From the NCBI RefSeq assembly GCF_011682045.1, contig NZ_VVIW01000039.1, positions 1 to 34,748 on the forward strand: a DNA stretch of 34,748 nucleotides. Direction: 5' to 3'. Both the position numbers and the translations under genes were made by a program. This DNA comes from Massilia aquatica. GTDB taxonomy: Bacteria; Pseudomonadota; Gammaproteobacteria; Burkholderiales; Burkholderiaceae_D. The notes beneath the pieces are model-generated. The model saw only the letters and a list, made by a program, of their open reading frames with translations, searched no databases and had not been told where the DNA came from. Positions 32,301 through 34,748 of the stretch are shown piece after piece (position 1 is the stretch's first letter; each line of letters opens with the position of its first letter).

Positions 32301-33803
32301 ATGAAAGTCAAAAGTATCGGCCTGATCGGCATTGGCATGGTGGCCGGCGTGGCCGCGTCCTTCCAGTTTTCGGCCATGGCGCAAAAACCCGGCAGCGCGC
32401 CCCTGCCGCTCGACGAGCTGCGCCAGCTCACCGATGTCTTCGGCCTCATCAAGTCCGACTACGTCGAGCCGGTCGAAGACCGCAAGCTGCTCTCGGAAGC
32501 GATCACCGGCATGGTGGCCTCGCTCGACCCGCACTCGGTCTACCTCGATAAAAAAGCCCTGCGCGAGATGCAGGAAAGCATGCAGGGGCGTTTTGTGGGC
32601 CTGGGCATCGAAGTGGCCATGGAAGAGGGCTACGTCAAGATCGTGACCCCGATCGAAGATTCGCCGGCCTTTCGCGCCGGCATCAAGGCGGGCGACCTGA
32701 TCACCCGCATCGACAGCACCCCGATCAAGGGCATGTCGCTGGACGAAGCGATCAAGAAAATGCGCGGCGAGCCGAAAAGCAAGGTCGTTTTGACGATTGC
32801 GCGCAAGGGCGACGACATGCCGTGGATCGTGCCGCTGGTGCGCGAAGAAATCCGCGTGCAGAGCGTCAAGGGCAAGATCGTCGAGCCGGGCTACGGCTGG
32901 CTGCGCATCAGCCAGTTCCAGGAACAGACCGTGGACGACATGGTCAAGAAGGTCAACGCCCTGTACAAGGAAGATCCCAAGCTCAAGGGCCTGGTGCTGG
33001 ACCTGCGCAACGATCCGGGCGGCTTGCTGCCGGGCGCGATCGGCGTGTCGGCCGCGTTCCTGCCGCATGACAAGCCGATCGTCTCGACCGCCGGCCAGCG
33101 CCGCGACTCGAACGAAGTGTTTTATGGCCGCCGCGAATTCTACGCCGCCCGCAATGGCGCCGATCCGCTGGCCAGGCTGCCGGCCGCGCTGAAAAACGTG
33201 CCGGTGATCGTGCTGGTCAACACCGGTTCGGCCTCGGCCTCGGAAATCGTCGCCGGCGCCTTGCAGGATTACAAGCGCGCGATCATCATGGGCACCCAGA
33301 CTTTCGGCAAGGGCTCGGTGCAAACCTTGCGCCCGCTCACCAAAGACACCGCCGTCAAGCTCACCACCGCGCGCTATTTCACCCCGAACGGACGCTCGAT
33401 CCAGGCCAAGGGCATCGTGCCCGACGTCATGGTCGACGAAACCGCCGAGGGCGACGGCTTGAACAGCCTGCGCGTGCGCGAAGCCGACCTGGAAAAGCAC
33501 CTGTCCGACGGCAGCGGCAAGGACAGCGTCGACCCGGGCCGCGCGCGCCGCGACGAAGTCGAAGAAGACCAGCGTGCGCAGTCGCTGGCACGTACGCGCA
33601 AGCCGCTCGAATTCGGCAGCAAGGACGACTTCCAGCTGGCCCAGGCACTGAACCATTTCAAGGGCTTGCCGGTCAAACTCTCCAAGGTCGAACCGGTGCA
33701 CGACAAGGAAGCCGAGAAATCCAAGGAAAAGGCGGCGCCGGGCGTCAAGCTGCCGGCAACCGAGGTCAAGCCGCCCGAACTCAACAAAGGCGACAAGAAA
33801 TAA
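32301..33803 (+). CDS. ctpA: C-terminal processing protease CtpA/Prc (S41 family)
   Basis: A 500-residue periplasmic protease with signal peptide (SIGLIGIGMVAGVAAS). A PDZ domain lies at about 98-180 (GLGIEVAMEEGYVKIVTPIE, AGIKAGDLITRIDSTPIKGM), and the S41 catalytic domain follows with Ser312 in TGSASASE and Lys337 in FGKGSVQ, the Ser-Lys dyad. The C-terminus is a charged tail. CtpA-type proteases trim or degrade cell-wall enzymes. It follows envC, as is usual in proteobacteria. Confidence 0.95.
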   Translation: MKVKSIGLIGIGMVAGVAASFQFSAMAQKPGSAPLPLDELRQLTDVFGLIKSDYVEPVEDRKLLSEAITGMVASLDPHSVYLDKKALREMQESMQGRFVGLGIEVAMEEGYVKIVTPIEDSPAFRAGIKAGDLITRIDSTPIKGMSLDEAIKKMRGEPKSKVVLTIARKGDDMPWIVPLVREEIRVQSVKGKIVEPGYGWLRISQFQEQTVDDMVKKVNALYKEDPKLKGLVLDLRNDPGGLLPGAIGVSAAFLPHDKPIVSTAGQRRDSNEVFYGRREFYAARNGADPLARLPAALKNVPVIVLVNTGSASASEIVAGALQDYKRAIIMGTQTFGKGSVQTLRPLTKDTAVKLTTARYFTPNGRSIQAKGIVPDVMVDETAEGDGLNSLRVREADLEKHLSDGSGKDSVDPGRARRDEVEEDQRAQSLARTRKPLEFGSKDDFQLAQALNHFKGLPVKLSKVEPVHDKEAEKSKEKAAPGVKLPATEVKPPELNKGDKK

Positions 33804-33828
33804 TGCAGCACCGTACGGCCCGCACACG

Positions 33829-34581
33829 ATGAACGACGACCAGCTGCTGCGCTATTCGCGCCATATCCTGCTCGATGAAATCGGCATCGAAGGCCAGCAG
33901 CGGGCGCTGGCGGCGAGCGCGCTCATCATCGGCGCCGGCGGGCTCGGTTCGCCGGCGGCCCTGTACCTGGCCTCGGCCGGGATCGGGCGCATCGTGCTGG
34001 TCGACGATGACGAGGTCGATCTGACCAACCTGCAGCGCCAGGTTTTGCATACCACCGCGCGGGTGGGGCAAGCCAAGGTCGCATCCGGGCGCACCGCGCT
34101 GCTGGCGATCAATCCCGGGATCGACGTCGTGGCCTTGCGCGAGCGCGCCGATGACGCGCGCCTGGCCGAGCTGGTCGGGCAAGCCTCGGTGGTGCTCGAT
34201 TGCAGCGACAATTTTGCCACCCGCCACGCCGTCAACCGGGCTTGCGTGGCGCACAAGGTGCCGCTGGTGTCGGGCGCGGTGATCCGCTTCGACGGGCAGA
34301 TCAGCGTGTTCGATGCGCGCCGCGCCGATTCGCCGTGCTACAGCTGTTTGTTTCCGCAGGATCAGCACTTTGAGGATGTGGCGTGCAGCACCATGGGCGT
34401 GTTCGCGCCCTTGGTGGGCGTGGTCGGCGCGATGCAGGCGGCCGAGGCGCTGAAATTGGTCATGCGGGTCGGACAATCGCTGGCGGGACGCCTGCTGCTG
34501 CTCGACGGGCGCGCCATGGAGTGGACCAGCATCGGCGTGGCGCGCAATGCCGATTGCCCGGTGTGCGGGTGCGCCGGGTAG
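33829..34581 (+). CDS. moeB: MoeB/ThiF-family adenylyltransferase
   Basis: A 250-residue E1-like enzyme that adenylates the C-terminal Gly-Gly of a sulfur-carrier protein (MoaD or ThiS). Visible are RYSRHILLDEIGIEGQQRAL, the nucleotide loop GAGGLGSPAALYLASAGIG, the VDDDEVDLTNLQRQ segment with the NLQRQ motif, DCSDNFATRHAVNRAC, and zinc cysteines in CYSC and CPVCGC. No rhodanese extension is present. Whether it acts for molybdopterin or thiamine cannot be told; moeB is the usual label for this length and context after ctpA. Confidence 0.88.
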   Translation: MNDDQLLRYSRHILLDEIGIEGQQRALAASALIIGAGGLGSPAALYLASAGIGRIVLVDDDEVDLTNLQRQVLHTTARVGQAKVASGRTALLAINPGIDVVALRERADDARLAELVGQASVVLDCSDNFATRHAVNRACVAHKVPLVSGAVIRFDGQISVFDARRADSPCYSCLFPQDQHFEDVACSTMGVFAPLVGVVGAMQAAEALKLVMRVGQSLAGRLLLLDGRAMEWTSIGVARNADCPVCGCAG

Positions 34582-34626
34582 CTTCAGCGTCCAGGTATTT
34601 CTCATTGATAGGCTATACCTTTTGAG

Positions 34627-34706
34627 CCGTCTTCCCCGCGAAGGCGGGGATCCATAGCACCGTTGAGCAAAGGTGCTATGGATACCCCCCTAAGCGGGGA
34701 AGACGG
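34627..34706. repeat. Large two-arm palindromic repeat (REP/MITE-like)
   Basis: An 80-base near-perfect inverted repeat: outer arms CCGTCTTCCCCGC and GCGGGGAAGACGG (13 bp), inner arms ATCCATAGCACC and GGTGCTATGGAT (12 bp), 10-base loop. Each arm also folds by itself: CCCCGC-GAAG-GCGGGG on the left. It lies 46 bases after moeB and may end its transcript, but its size and symmetry fit a small dispersed element. Confidence 0.75.
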
Positions 34707-34748
34707 GGTTAAAAGAACCGCGACGGCCTGCAGTAAAACCGCCCCTAG

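Noticed and set aside
32229-33827. 532-codon minus-strand frame opposite ctpA
   Set aside because: Antisense to a complete S41 protease; no start context and no domain.

Overview
The window looks like a chromosomal segment of a G+C-rich betaproteobacterium, most likely Burkholderiales, family Oxalobacteraceae (Massilia/Duganella-like). This is inferred from the gene orders petABC-sspA-sspB, rhodanese-grxC-secB-gpsA and gpmA-envC-ctpA-moeB, and from the style of the proteins; no database search was run.

Layout. (1) 1-9611, + strand: a Tad (tight adherence, Flp type IVc pilus) locus entered inside the outer-membrane secretin gene: secretin (partial), small lipoprotein, TadG-like protein, two TadE-like pseudopilins, TadZ/CpaE, TadA/CpaF ATPase, TadB, TadC, and a lipoprotein joining TPRs to a LytR_C domain. 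Genes are tightly packed, several with ATGA overlaps, so this is probably one transcript. (2) 9708-14338: a BON-domain lipoprotein, then on the minus strand a small exported protein, an unknown lipoprotein, a DUF2867-like protein, and an overlapping trio: AhpD/CMD-like protein, patatin-like phospholipase and 3-hydroxybutyrate dehydrogenase. (3) 14520-18940: an accessory patch, partly AT-rich, made mostly of broken genes: a HigA-type antitoxin with a one-base frameshift, the 5' end of an N6-adenine DNA methyltransferase (frameshifted, then cut at its SAM-binding motif), a decayed IS21-family istB with an istA tail, and one intact 608-codon gene whose C-terminal half carries a PD-(D/E)XK nuclease signature. 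The patch is bounded on the right by tRNA-Thr(TGT) and its terminator. It looks like a decaying genomic or defence island. (4) 19045-23202, minus strand: the cytochrome bc1 operon petA-petB-petC followed by sspA and sspB. (5) 23497-26923, + strand: mscL, an HtrA/DegS-like protease, a DUF2461 protein, a cupin and a periplasmic solute-binding-like protein. (6) 26933-29851, minus strand: rhodanese, grxC, secB, SH3-domain protein, gpsA. (7) 29999-34581, + strand: gpmA, EnvC-like murein hydrolase activator, CtpA protease, MoeB/ThiF-like adenylyltransferase, then a large palindromic repeat.

Functional themes: surface pilus assembly and secretion (Tad), aerobic respiration (bc1), envelope quality control and cell division (HtrA, EnvC, CtpA, SecB), and 3-hydroxybutyrate/lipid metabolism. 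The most unusual part is 14.5-18.9 kb, where the only intact gene is a large nuclease-like protein of a family I do not recognise, beside a disrupted DNA methyltransferase.
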